Origin: Kingdonia uniflora
Taxonomy: Eukaryota > Streptophyta > Magnoliopsida > Ranunculales > Circaeasteraceae
Direction: 5' to 3'
Assembly: GCA_014058105.1 (NCBI GenBank)
Contig: JACGCM010002894.1
Span: 682,001-746,000 of the forward strand
Length of the DNA: 64,000 bases
Each line of letters begins with the position of its first letter. Position 1 is the stretch's first letter. The notes below the pieces were generated by a model. The model did not search any database, had not been told where the DNA came from, and saw only the letters and a program-made list of their open reading frames with translations. The translations under genes were made by a program, and so were the position numbers. Positions 39,528 to 50,695 of the stretch are shown piece after piece.

Positions 39528-40085
39528 ATGTTTGTTAAATTTAATTGTTCCTCGATCCCCACATCCACAAATATGTTATATAGTTTTTCTTCTACTAAAA
39601 AAAATATCTTTTTGAAAAATTATAATTTTGGGGATGCCTCACGGACTTGCTTTGTCAGAACCACCTATCATATTTTTTGGAATATTAATGATAGCATGGG
39701 GGTTTTGAAAATTTTTAAAGAAAATATCTTTCCAGGAAAATTGAATTTTGAATCTAGTACATTTTCGGGGATAAATACTTGTATACCAATCTTATTATTT
39801 ACTGTAATACGTAGTAATCATATGATTGTATTAAAAAATTTAAAAGAAAATATGTTCCCTGGGTATGTGTTTGCTTTATCTTGGAGAAAATGGTTTTTCT
39901 TAATTTGTCTAAAATTTTCAACTTGGAATCATCACATAATAGGCAAAGTTTATAGAAAAAATCTTTTTTATAGAGAATTAGTTTTGAACTATCTCTGGTC
40001 TTTACAGAATATATTTGCCCGATTAGGGGTTAGTATTGAGGATCACCATTTAGGTGCTCTTTGGTTTTTGAAAGAGAATTTGTAA
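39528..40085 (+). CDS. Element C ORF2 with internal KEN.FPG repeats, unidentified
   Basis: The open frame has 185 codons. A motif of the form LK.(F/L)KEN.FPG recurs at roughly 35-50-residue spacing: NIFLKNYNFG, VLKIFKENIFPG, VLKNLKENMFPG, KVYRKNLFYREL and LWFLKENL. Repeats of protein-level motif in one frame suggest it was once coding. The base composition is very AT-rich and there is no family match. It may be a decayed fragment rather than an expressed gene. Confidence 0.35.
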   Translation: MFVKFNCSSIPTSTNMLYSFSSTKKNIFLKNYNFGDASRTCFVRTTYHIFWNINDSMGVLKIFKENIFPGKLNFESSTFSGINTCIPILLFTVIRSNHMIVLKNLKENMFPGYVFALSWRKWFFLICLKFSTWNHHIIGKVYRKNLFYRELVLNYLWSLQNIFARLGVSIEDHHLGALWFLKENL

Positions 40086-41499
40086 CCAGGATAATACATC
40101 ACCTTTTCAACTTCGTGCCCTTCTAGTCATATTGACAATTTCAAGTTTGGGGGTACATTCGTTTGGCTGAAGATAGTAAACTTAGCGCTTCTTGGGAGGC
40201 AACCTATGACACATTCAGGTGAGAAATTACAGTTTTTATCCTCCATTTTTTTTATGCTTTTAAGCATTGAGGGCAATGTTTCATTTAAGTTTGGGGGTAG
40301 GAAACCATTTCATTAAATATTTTTTGAAGAAAAGTGAAATAATAACACTTTGACAATTTATTATATATTTTTAATGAATTTCCAAACACTTAAACTGATT
40401 TTACATTGACATAAATATTATGAAAAAAACTAAAATTTGAAATTGTACCAAGTATACACTAGAATATTTTGGAATATCTTAAGCTAGATGTACTATCTTT
40501 TTATTAGCGACTAATTCAAGTTAACTTGGCATATTTTAAAAATGTGCACTTCACTATAGTTTTGCAATTAATACCTTTAATAGATTTTTGCTCAGCATAA
40601 ATGAAATTTAGCATTTATATTAGAAATAGTTTGCTACAAGGGAGGCAACTGCCTAAGAATAAGCTCATTCCTATGGAAAAAATAATAATAATTCAAATGT
40701 GTTCTAAAAACTTTTACGCTGCAAGACTACTCGCATGATTAAGAACTGAAATAAGAAAAATTATTACCAATCTCGAGTTTGACCATGAACTATGTAAAAG
40801 GAGTACAAGAAAATGTTACTTGTGAGAATCCTTAGTCTAGGTCATGATGAGGTACTACACCCTGACAACCTTAGCTAACTAGTGAAGATTGTCGACCAGA
40901 AACTCCTTGTTACAGAGGCTTCACTAAGAAATAAAGTACTCAATAGAAAAGGCTTGTAAAAGAAAAGAAAAAAAAAGTAAAATTCTAGGAAGACGAATTG
41001 ACTAAGGCACTTGTCGAACTGACTGTTGAATTTATTCAAGTAAGAACTAGAGTACCAAAAATTGAGTAAATTATTCTAGACAACGTATTAGGCGATAAAG
41101 CTATTTTTATTGTATTCTCAAATATAGCTAAAGCAAAATACTTGAATCTCTTTCTAATCTTGAGATAGTACCTCTAGTTTCGCATAAACTTAAAATATTC
41201 ATTGATATAGTTGGGAGAATAGTAGGTTTATGGATTTCCCATCGATATATTTTTGTCACAACTAAGTAAGGTTAAGTTCACAGGAAATGAGTCATGTGTA
41301 TTCTGTAATTGTTTAAAATGTTATTATTGACTTTTGTGGGTATAGTCACTGCAAGCTCTCACGAGGCAACACTCATCCACCAGGCTAAACCTGGAGGTTT
41401 AACGGCTTGTTACATATGATAAATGCAATTGTGCTCCTTGCGAAAGTGGCTATTATTTTATTTTACTTGGGACGAGCAAAAGACAAGTTTGGGGGTATT
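40086..41499 (+). other. Element C 3' region
   Basis: TTTGGGGGTACATTCGTTTG and TTCTTGGGAGGCAACC (about 40147-40206) parallel TTTGGGGGTACCTACCATCG and TGTGGGAGGAAACC of element B (63075-63136). GGCACTTGTCGAACTGACT at about 41008 parallels B at 63959. A purine run AAGTTTGGGGG (41487-41495) before the LTR is the probable polypurine tract. There is no coding region. Confidence 0.55.
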
Positions 41500-42730
41500 T
41501 GATGAGAACGCAATTATGACATTTTTAACATACCCGAACATGTATTTTAGTTGTCTATTATATTTAATATAAGGTACTTATGTACATTTGTTTGATTGTA
41601 GCTATTGGAGATAGATATTTGAAGCCAAGCTCTTAAAGTCAAGTAAAAGTGTCTCCAGTAGTTCATAGTACAAAAAGTCAAAAACACAACATATTTGGTC
41701 TCAAGATTGAAGAAATATATACACAAATATTCTTGGAGAATAAGATCAAAGAATATATTGCATCCAAGATCCTTGAAGATATTTTATATTGAAGATATAT
41801 GCAATAGTTTCCATGAAAAAATATCTCTACATCACTTAAGGAAGTTATATGCAAGAATATTAAGTAATTGGTTGTAATATTGGAAGATATTATTGTACAA
41901 ATATTATTTAGAATTTAATGTATAGTTTCTAAATTTGGGATCCTTCTCCTATAAAAGGAACCCCCCATTGTAATTGGACATCCCATATTGGAGCAAGTTT
42001 AGAAGAAATAAAGTCTTAGTTTTATTTAATTATCTTTTCTCTCTTTTATTTTCTTTTGTAAATAATTAGTTATTAATGCGATGAAGTCTGAGATGAGCGG
42101 CTAATCTCCTAGCCAAAACTAGGATGAGGCCTCTTCTTGGATGAACAATAGTTAATAATAATTAGGTTCCAATTAGTTTTCTCTTAGTACTTTATAATTG
42201 ATAAGTTAGTGCATCATATCGAAGGCTTGACCATAGCTTCGATTTGGTTTACGATAACTTTGGATACAAACAAGTGCTACTAACCGTAGATTGATTTGGA
42301 GATCTAAACAAGAGAAAACACTAGAGAACTTATTCAAGCCTAGCCATGGTTGAGTTGGCAATTCTCTAAGACACTCTTCACCATCTCTTAAAATCATAAC
42401 CACTAAATGTTTGACCATAGATTTAGTGGTTTATTTTACAACATCGCATGTATCTTAACACGAACATATGGTGGGCGAAGATATTAGAATCTAGTTGTAT
42501 ATCAATTAGTACTTTGAAAGGTAGATGCCAAGTCCAAACTTTAGCTCAAGTTTTATATTTAGTTTTTATTTTTTTCTCTTAGATTTATCTCTTATAAAAC
42601 CTAATTCAGCCTAGAAAGTATTTATTTTCCCAAACCCCTCTGTGGATTCGATCCTACTCATCCGTGCTACAATCCAATAACCGTACTTTGAGGGGGTATT
42701 TTGTAGAGGCCCCAAAAAATCTTCTTATCA
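41500..42730 (+). repeat. Element C 3' LTR
   Basis: It starts TGATGAGAACGCAATTATG and ends CTTCTTATCA; the host Ulp1 element resumes right after with TATGTCTTTTCC. Confidence 0.85.
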
Positions 42731-42988
42731 TATGTCTTTTCCCCTTTTATAATTATTAAGTCTCTTTTTGTCATCTATTTTATGCCTATTGTCATTGTTA
42801 GACTTTTTTTTTATCATTTCTAAATTGTCTTTTGACATCTTCATCTGTTTGAATATTTTAAAGAAATCACATCGAAGCACCTACAATCGGTGCTGCACCT
42901 GCAATCAAACCACCTGCAGTCGGTAGCAGCTCTTTTGCCACTGAGATTGGAGTTGTAGTGGTTAAGGTATGTTCCCAATTGGAGGACC

Positions 42989-43639
42989 ATGGTAAAATGT
43001 TGTAGAACCATGGTAAAATGTTTGAACAAATTTCGATATTTACAGTTAGAAGCAATACTCTACTACTTGGATATGGTACTCTACTCCTTGGGCCGTACCA
43101 GTTCTCTACTCCTGAGAAAAATGCAAAACGTAAGCGAAAAGAAGGTAATGAGAAAGAAGATGGGAAAAGGAAGAAGGCAGAGCCGAGAACCTGGCAAAAT
43201 GAACTCTAACAAAAAAAATCAAAAGATTAAAGAGAAGAAAAAAGGTATGGGAAAAAGGGAGAAGTCAGAAGGTGAACATGGAAAGAAACGTAAGACCAAT
43301 GCCAACAAGAAAAACAAGAAGGCAGAAGAAGCTGATCTTCCCCTGAAGAAAAAAGTTGAAGGCACGAAGATAGAAGCTCTCACTGATAAACATTTGGATC
43401 ATGTCCTACTGACATTTTTGAAAACCTTAATCCCAAAGATCATCAAAAGGGGCTTGGGTAATAAAGCGTCAAGGAAGAGACAGGGGAAATTCTCAAAACT
43501 TGATAAAATTCAATCAACTGCAGAAAATTTGATTCAGCAAGTTGCCTCTGGAAAGGGATTGGAGGTGGTAAAATATTTAATTGTACAGGACGAAGTTGAA
43601 GTTGAGAGGGAAGTAAATTTGGATGCGATATCGTCTTAA
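42989..43639 (+). pseudogene. Lys-rich linker exon of the Ulp1-like gene
   Basis: A 216-codon open frame is dominated by Lys, Arg and Glu (KKNQKIKEKKKGMGKREK), with several bipartite nuclear-localisation-like clusters. Such basic, low-complexity linkers lie between the N-terminal region and C48 domain of transposon-borne Ulp1 proteins. It is assigned to the Ulp1-like gene by position and strand only. The first ATG may not be used if it is an internal exon. Confidence 0.4.
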
Positions 43640-44896
43640 TATGGTGGTGATCGTCTCGAAGTATCATCCATTTTTGACTTCTTATCATTTATTTAATTTT
43701 ATTTGACATTTGTTTTTCAGAAAATTAGTATTTATTTTATGAACTTTGTCATTTGTTCAGAAGTTTGTCATTTGTTTAGATGTCTTTATCATTATATTTT
43801 CAAGAACTTTCATTTGTTTTGAAGTCTTTGTTCATTTTATTTGTTGTATGTGAAGTGGAAGAAAGGTGATGAAAAAGATGAAAAAGATGGCGATGAGAAA
43901 GTTAAATATGTTGAAGAAGAGTAACCTCAAGTTGCTGAAGAAGGGGAAGTTCAAGAGGTATTTATCTAACATTTGTTTTGATTTATCTATCATATTTGTT
44001 GCTACCCTGTCGTTTGTTTATTTAATTTTACAATTCGTAGTATGCATATCCTATTTTACAGATGGAGGATTCAGAACAACAAGCTGTAGTGGTGTATTAT
44101 GATGGGAAAAAAAAGATGTAGTAGAAAAAGCCAATGAGATATTTAACTAATATTTGTTTGTATTGAGCTATCCATAATATTAACATCATCTATCCATACC
44201 ATTTTTTTTAATTTATTTCTTCTTTACCATTTGTTATATAGATTATGGAGGTTACAAAGGTAGCAAAAACTGATATAGTATTCTTCAACTAGGAGGAAGA
44301 TGCTGATGAAGCTTATCAGGTAACTTATCATTTGTTGGCTTGTAACTTCTCATTTTCTTCTATTTATTTTACCATATCTTGTGTCACTCTTATCATTTAT
44401 AGTCTATTTAGTTACAGACTAGTGCAGACTAAATAAATGTTATATCTATTGAGGAATAGACTATGGAGGTTGTAAAAACTTAAGTAGTATTCTCTCACTG
44501 GGAGGAAGATGTTAATGAAGCTAATCAGGTAACTTATCATTTGATTACTAGTAACTTCTCATTTTTTTATATTTATTTTCCCATATCTTGTATCACTCTT
44601 ATCATTTATAGTCTGTTTATTTATAAACTAGTGTAGACCAAATAACTGGTTTATCTGTCGAGGAACATAGTAAAGTGGAGGTGGTTGTAGGCAAAGATGA
44701 TGATGATGGAACTTCACAAAAAAAAAACAGACCCTGTGAAAATAATAAAAGAAATAATTGTTGACCAGACCGATGTATGAAGTACTTTTAAACCAGATCC
44801 TGAGTTATAAGATTTTCTTATTACTCCTTCTCATGTAATATGTAGATTTATATTTCATTTTCTTATTTCATAACATATCTGTTCCAGCTTGTTTTA
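43640..44896 (+). other. Intron-like stretch with TCATTTGT motifs and small exon-like pieces
   Basis: CATTTGT motifs recur every 20-60 bases. Two copies of a 140-base block (44300-44410 and 44515-44640) contain GAGGAAGATG, CTTATCATTTG and CACTCTTATCATTTATAGTCT. Short acidic coding-like pieces are dispersed between them. Confidence 0.4.
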
Positions 44897-45082
44897 ATGG
44901 AGTCAGAAGTGGATGTGACCTTAAAGAAGAGACAAAAACTAAATGACGAAGATATTAAAGAAAAAGCCTTCTCATGGGCTTGCCAAATGAACCTATTGCA
45001 TGCTCATCTTGATAAGCTTCTTCCTGGAGTGTTATTCGAATTATTTATTCAAAGACCCATCTCCCAGGATGAGAAAAACTAG
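44897..45082 (+). pseudogene. Exon-like piece of the Ulp1-like gene
   Basis: The 61 codons read MESEVDVTLKKRQKLNDEDI and then KAFSWACQMNLLHAHLDKLL. The text continues after the stop with WSLRKDELSSEAKDY-like sequence. It lies just before the C48 domain. No independent family is recognised. Confidence 0.35.
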
Positions 45083-45494
45083 GTGGACCAAGTTTGGTCA
45101 CTGAGGAAGGATGAATTATCTTCTGAAGCTAAGGACTATAACATGAGTACCTATAGGAGGATCGGTAAAGAAATTGTTTGCCTTAATGCTCTCTACACCT
45201 TATATCCAAAGTGATGGTTGGACATGAGATATTTATATTATTTATTTATTTTCCTTCGGTCATTTATTGAGTTATCCCTGTCATATACGTCATTTTTTCA
45301 TAAAACTGTCATTTGTTCAAGAGTCTCTACCATTTGTTTTTTAATTGTCTGTCATTTTTTCATTACACTTTGGCATTTCTTTATACAGAAGTTGTTTTCC
45401 CCGAATTTAATCATTTGTTTTGACGTTTTTGTCATTTTTATTTTTGAACTTTATCATTTGTGGTTATAATTTGTCATTGTCTTTTTCTGTTAAG

Positions 45495-46212
45495 GTCATT
45501 AATATTTACATTAAAGCCTTGATTCAATATTTTGATTCACAACATCGTGCCCGCCCAGCTAAAGAAAAAATTATGTTGACGGATGTCTATTCTTATCAAA
45601 TTATAGGCAGGGCTTTCAGTGCCTGAACTAGTATTATGTCCTCTCCCACTGGTGTGGAATTGAAGAAGAAATCAATTTGGGAACAAGTTACTTTTATGCA
45701 ATTGGATCGCACAGTTTTACATTGCTTTGATCGAGGAGATTTGAAAGTGATGATTTTGAAATTAATAGTCCTTCCCTATAATCTCAATGACAACCACTGG
45801 GTCTTTTGTGTTGTGTCTTTTAAGGGAAGAAAAATATGCATCTACGATTCATGATCAATTATCAACGAAGAAGACGAAGCTATCTCCTGGACACCAGCTT
45901 ATTCATGATCAATTATCAACGATCCTCCCAAAAGTGTTGATATGGACAGATTTTGCTGATCGTAGGGAACCTACTGGTTCAGAGGTAAAGACTAATGGTA
46001 TTAACTCTAGATGGACAACTCATTTTGGGGAGTGTCCAATGCATCCAAATAGTAATGATCGTGGGATCTATATGCTTATCTTTATGGACAATATCCTAAA
46101 GGGGATGAAATTTCCAGATCTTATAGATGGTGATAAATGTCGTTACACAATTGCTTATGACATATTGAGGTTAGGAGTTGAGTCGAACGATAATTTGAAA
46201 ATTTTAAAGTAA
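45495..46212 (+). pseudogene. Ulp1 (C48) SUMO-protease-like domain, inactivated
   Basis: VINIYIKALIQYFDSQ leads into LPYNLNDNHWVFCVVSFKGR and ICIYDS. These are the C48 blocks with the catalytic His (45795-45797) and Asp (in IYDS, 45846-45848). The shifted frame then gives ILPKVLIWTDFADRREPTG and PMHPNSNDRGIYMLIFMDN. The last should be a DCG(V/I)(F/Y) active-site block, but the Cys codon reads CGT (Arg) at 46060-46062. A stop after IYDS, a frame change and a 22-base direct repeat with a 54-base period (45847 and 45901) also disrupt it. Active relatives cleave SUMO conjugates in the nucleus. Confidence 0.75.
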
Positions 46213-46725
46213 ATTATAATTTATGTAGATTTGTAAAGTTGTAAACACTAATGAATATCATTTATTTATATGATCTTTATCATTTGTTATATCTTTTTTG
46301 TCATTCATATATGACATATTTCTTATTTATTAGAATGGAGTCAGAATGTAGTCTGCCTAGTTGAATGTACTTGCCATTTTATGAATTATATGTCATCCAC
46401 TTAGATGTCATTTCTCATTTGTGAGCAATCTTTTGTCACCATTTAATGTAATAGTTGTCATCAAGTTCTAAAATTTTTGTGTGAAACATGTACAGGTATG
46501 AGAATGTTATGCATGGGGGAATAACACAATTAGAATGCATGATGTATGAAATCAATTTGTATAGAATAAATTTACAGGTATTTCATTTCTTCTCCTTTGG
46601 CTATGGCTTATGGGAAATACAAGTTTATTTAAGAGTATTAATTACATTTTTTTAATCCTTAAAACTCAAGCTAAGTCTATAAAAGCCTATATTGTTACCC
46701 CCAAATATATCATAACGCAACCTCC

Positions 46726-47121
46726 TTGTCATCATCTTCTACAATAGATAATGACAGTCTAAGAGCAATAAAATATTATACAACCTCTGAAGATGAAAAA
46801 GAAAGGGATTATGATTATCCTGTAGATGATTCTACTGGTGATGATGACTATGATGAAAAGAAGAGTGGGGATGATAATTATGTTGAAACAGATGGAGATG
46901 AGGATGCTGACTCTGATGGTGATAGTGACTCTAATGATGATGGTGTCTCTGATAGTGATGGGGACTCTGATGAAACAGATGGAGATAGTGACTCTGATGA
47001 TGATGACGACTCTGATAATGGTGGTGACTCTGATGGTGATGATGGTAATGGGGATGCTGGTGTTGATGGCAGCCAAGGTAGTGCTGATGTTCCAAGAGCC
47101 AAGAAGGCCAAAACTTGTTGA
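46726..47121 (+). CDS. Acidic Asp/Ser/Gly repeat ORF downstream of the C48 domain
   Basis: The 131-codon frame is built of (S/T)DGDSD-type repeats and ends in PRAKKAKTC, a small basic cluster. It probably is a terminal exon of the Ulp1-like gene, because it is on the same strand and no other promoter is evident. The repeats arose from GATGGTGA(C/T)-type trinucleotide-like expansion. It could also be a separate low-complexity frame without function. Confidence 0.35.
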   Translation: MSSSSTIDNDSLRAIKYYTTSEDEKERDYDYPVDDSTGDDDYDEKKSGDDNYVETDGDEDADSDGDSDSNDDGVSDSDGDSDETDGDSDSDDDDDSDNGGDSDGDDGNGDAGVDGSQGSADVPRAKKAKTC

Positions 47122-47334
47122 TTGTAGTGTATGTGTAGTTGAATACATTTGTTATTTTATAAAATATATGTCATCCAATTATTAATTATCTATAATTTGT
47201 TTTTGTTTTTTTTCTCATTTGTCATCTAATGTTATGGGCTTATAACAATGTTGTCATTATTTTCATTTCCTACTATCTTTTCAAAGAATTTGCTCTTTTG
47301 TTACTGTCTTGTCAAGTCATTCTGAGACAAAAAT

Positions 47335-48071
47335 ATCATTTGTCATTCGTTATATATGATTTGTCATTCGTTATCTATGATTTTTCATTCGTCATCAATG
47401 ATTTGTCATTCGTTATCTATGATTTGTCATTCGTCATCTATGATTATTCATTCGTTATATATGATTTTTCATTTGTTATCTATGATTTTTCATTCGTTAT
47501 ATATACTTTGTCATTCATTATATATGGCTTTGTCATTCAGAATATATAGTTTGTAGATAGACAATTGATGTAAGTCAATTGGTTTATTTGGTTATTTGAT
47601 ATAATAAACGGAATTGTGTTTGTTTGTAAGTAGATAACATTTGTACTTAAGAACACGATTATTCATTTGTCATTCGTTATATATGATTTGTCATTCGTTA
47701 AATATAATTTGTCATTCGTTATCAATAATTTGTCATTCGTTATATATGATGTGTCATTCGTTATCTATGATTTGTCATTCGTCATCAATGATTTGTCATT
47801 TGTTATAAATGATTTGTCATTCATTTTCCTGTGATTTGTCATTCGTTATATAAGATTTGTCATTTGCTATCTATGATTTGTCATTCGTTATATATATTTT
47901 GTAGATATACAATTGATGTATGTCAATTGATCTATTTAGTTATTTGATATAATAAATTTTGTTTGTTTGTAAGTAGAAAATATTTGTACTTAAAAATACG
48001 ATTATTTATTTGTCATTCGTTATCTTATGATTTGCCATTTGTTATAATGATTTGTCATTCGTTATCTTATA
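47335..48071 (+). repeat. 21-bp minisatellite in higher-order repeats
   Basis: A unit of the form GTCATTCGTTATxTATGA plus TTT recurs about ten times at 47342-47550, about eleven times at 47663-47910 and about three times at 48008-48070. The blocks are joined by related 100-130-base spacers that contain TAGACAATTGATGTA-like and GTTATTTGATATAATAAA text, so the whole is a higher-order repeat of about 350 bp. The unit is a local expansion of the element's TGTCATTTGT motif. Confidence 0.85.
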
Positions 48072-49094
48072 TTTAAATATCACCGTAAATTCAAATGTCA
48101 TCCTCCCATTAGTATTTGTTCCGACACAACGGCGCAACATTAATTTAAAATGATGGATACAAATTTTATTATGTACAAAAACTGATTACAAATTTATTCA
48201 GTTTATTAAAATAACAACAATACAGTTCTCCTCACCAACGGCGCAACCTTCATAGTCATCGCGACGCGTCTTCCTACTTCACCAACGCAATCGTACGGTT
48301 CCACAGACTACCAACACGCTTCAGACCCTTCAGGATTACGGAATACATCTAACAATAGTACACATAATCCTCTTTTGCCATTTTCACCTCCACCTCGTTC
48401 ATCCCCTCATAATCTGGTTCTACAGGTACGAGCGGCCGGCCTGACAGACACAATTTACCAAAATACCATCTTATCAGTTTCCAATACTTTTTTTGAACAT
48501 GGATGCGTAACTACTCCTTACGTTGTTGAGCCCTCATTTGTACCATCTTACCAAAGGGAGCCAATGACCTCCTCAAACACATACAATGAGTATTTATATG
48601 TTCAAATCTAATGAATCACAACTCCCAAGAGTCAAATACAGTAATTACTCTCCCAACCATCCTTCTAGGGAACCGTTCCTGGGCCCTACATAGTTTAAAC
48701 GTATTCATTTGAGAACCTATGATTTGTCATTCGAGAACCTATGATTTGTCATTTATTATATTTGATTTGCCATTTATTTAATTTGTCATTTGTTATTTAT
48801 TATATTTAATTTCTCATTTGTTACCTATTATTTGCCATTTTTTAATTTATGATTTGTCATTTATTAATTATGAGATGTCATCATCATCATCATCAACATG
48901 TTAAGATTATATTTTTTGTTCGAAATTGTAATACTTATTGGGCACAAAAAAAGAAATTTTCATTAGCTCGAATATTATTACAGAACACAGTTTCAAAACT
49001 TTCCTACAGTTTACGCACTGAAACACTTCGTATCCACCACTACCTCGGATCCATAGCCCCCATCACCTCCGAGTAGTAGAGAAAGAAAATGATT
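48072..49094. other. Ulp1 element, non-coding
   Basis: GTCATTTGT-like motifs cluster at 48716-48870 and a (TCA)n run lies at about 48880-48895. An open frame at 48375-48611 has no family features. ACGGCGCAAC occurs twice (48128 and 48238). Confidence 0.4.
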
Positions 49095-49418
49095 CTACTC
49101 AGGGTACCGACAAGACTTCATCGGATGTACACTAGCCGCTTTATCTGCCACATTAACAACATCCTCTACCAGAAGGTGCAGGCCATCCATCTGCCCTAGC
49201 TCCGACTTCACTATATAGTGAAAGCGGACCATTTGATAATAATTATCATCCGCCTCCTCTACTTCTTCATACGTCATGCCATAGAAGGTAAGCCATACTG
49301 GAATGGGAGTAGGAAGGTCAAGGGACTGGGTCCCAAAGTAACGAAGCTGTAGCTCTTGCACCTTGGCAAGAACCATAGCCTCATACATTTGGCGTCTGGT
49401 GGCCACCATCTTCTTCAT
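49095..49418 (-). CDS. Small unidentified ORF in the Ulp1 element
   Basis: The 107 codons begin MKKMVATRRQMYEAMVLAKV and contain VWLTFYGMTYEEVEEADDNY. Composition looks protein-like (mixed, amphipathic, acidic centre), in contrast to the low-complexity DNA around it. No family is recognised. It may be a single exon of a minus-strand gene of the element. Confidence 0.4.
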   Translation of the reverse strand: MKKMVATRRQMYEAMVLAKVQELQLRYFGTQSLDLPTPIPVWLTFYGMTYEEVEEADDNYYQMVRFHYIVKSELGQMDGLHLLVEDVVNVADKAASVHPMKSCRYPE

Positions 49419-50574
49419 AGAGCAACCAAAGAGGAAATAGTTACAGAAGATATGGAATAAATTAATTAAGTACTTGATGAATAAACTACAACATTATTTA
49501 TACCATACTCTATTAATATTGAGTTCTAAATTGCCAATGTCAGAATGAATTCAAACAGAGTAATCTTGACCAAAGCCACAACAAATATTCATGAAGGAAC
49601 ATTAGAAACGATTGTAGTGTCTGTGTTGTTAAATGTATTTACCCTTTTATGAAATATATGTCATCCATCCATTAATCGTCTATCATTTAGTTTTGCTTTT
49701 TGTCATTTGTCATCTTATGTCATGGTCTTATGAAAATATTGTCATTTATTATATATGTTTTATCATTTCTGATTCAATATTTATCATTATTATCGATTCC
49801 AACTATCTTTTCAAAGAATTTACTTTTTTGTTCTTGTCTTGTCAAGTCGTTCTGAGATGAAAAGATTGTTTAACACGTCACGCTATTCTATTTCTGCTTA
49901 TATATAAAGTGGACACCATATATGTGAAGTTCAACTCTAAAATTAATCATAATAGATCCAAGCCGACTACGCCATCTATACAACCACCTGCCTATAAGAG
50001 AGAAACGCCGAACTACAGAGGATAACTTCTCAGGGAGGGTTTTTGATTTCTTTATGAAGCTTCAATCAGCTGTCAAAGCGATTGGTAATAGAATGGTTGC
50101 CAGTCTTACAACCATAGATTCAAATCTTGAGCGCATTATTGACATAGTTGAATCGCTAGAGGAGAGGTTAATCTAATTGAGGAGAGGTTGTCTGGTTTTA
50201 AACCATAGATTTGCTTATCTTCTATAATATTATTGTTCAGTGAAATTTATAGTTCGATTATCATTATTTATCATTTGTATTTTAGCTTTAAACATTTGTT
50301 CCTAAAAAGTTTAACATTCTAGAGCCAGAAATTTGCGTTACTAAAGATAAAGAATATTACACTTCACTCCTACATATTTGCCTACTTGTTAAGATATAGA
50401 GATTTTAACTTGAACAAAAAAATCTAGCAACATCTCCATTATGACCATGAAGATCCTTAGTTGAGTATAAGTTTTATTTGTAATAGTGTCTAGGAACTGA
50501 TTACTTCCTTGACCAAAATTTGCGATTTCTTCTACCGTTGACGATTGTGGCCTTTTAAAATCATCGGGCGCAGA

Positions 50575-50695
50575 GGATTCTCGAAAACAAGTTTTGAACT
50601 GACAATGGTATTGTGGGCTATAGTAGAATCTTCTACCGGGCAGTTTAGAGACTCTGCAAATAAGACCACAATTACACTTTTTTACCTCACCTTCC
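50575..50695 (-). pseudogene. Possible zf-GRF zinc-finger remnant
   Basis: The minus-strand frame reads KCNCGLICRVSKLPGRRFYY and then SPQYHCQFKTCF. This fits the C.CG ... GR.FY.C(P) ... C.FF outline of GRF zinc fingers, with one Cys replaced by Ser. No start or longer frame accompanies it. Confidence 0.3.

Larger units (their letters stand above)
35723..42730 (+). mobile_element. Element C: pol-less Athila-like LTR retrotransposon
   Basis: LTRs are 35723-36869 (1147 bp) and 41500-42730 (1231 bp), both starting TGATGAG and ending TTATCA. Flanks TCTGT (35718-35722) and TATGT (42731-42735) match at 4 of 5 bases. The 4.6-kb interior has a tRNA-Asp-type PBS, a hairpin-rich leader and two unidentified ORFs, but no protease, RT or integrase. 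Its leader motif and 3' end resemble element B (GGCACTTGTCGAACT in both). It looks like a non-autonomous partner of B-type elements. It interrupts the Ulp1-like gene. Confidence 0.8.

Noticed and set aside
46759..47148. Minus-strand Ile/Thr-rich frame
   Set aside because: It is the shadow of the Asp/Ser repeat frame on the plus strand.
47229..47549. Frame encoding SFVIYDF-type repeats
   Set aside because: It arises because the minisatellite period is 21 bp; the DNA motif explains it.
47335..48071. CRISPR-like spacing of repeats
   Set aside because: Direct tandem units without unique spacers in a plant genome; a minisatellite.
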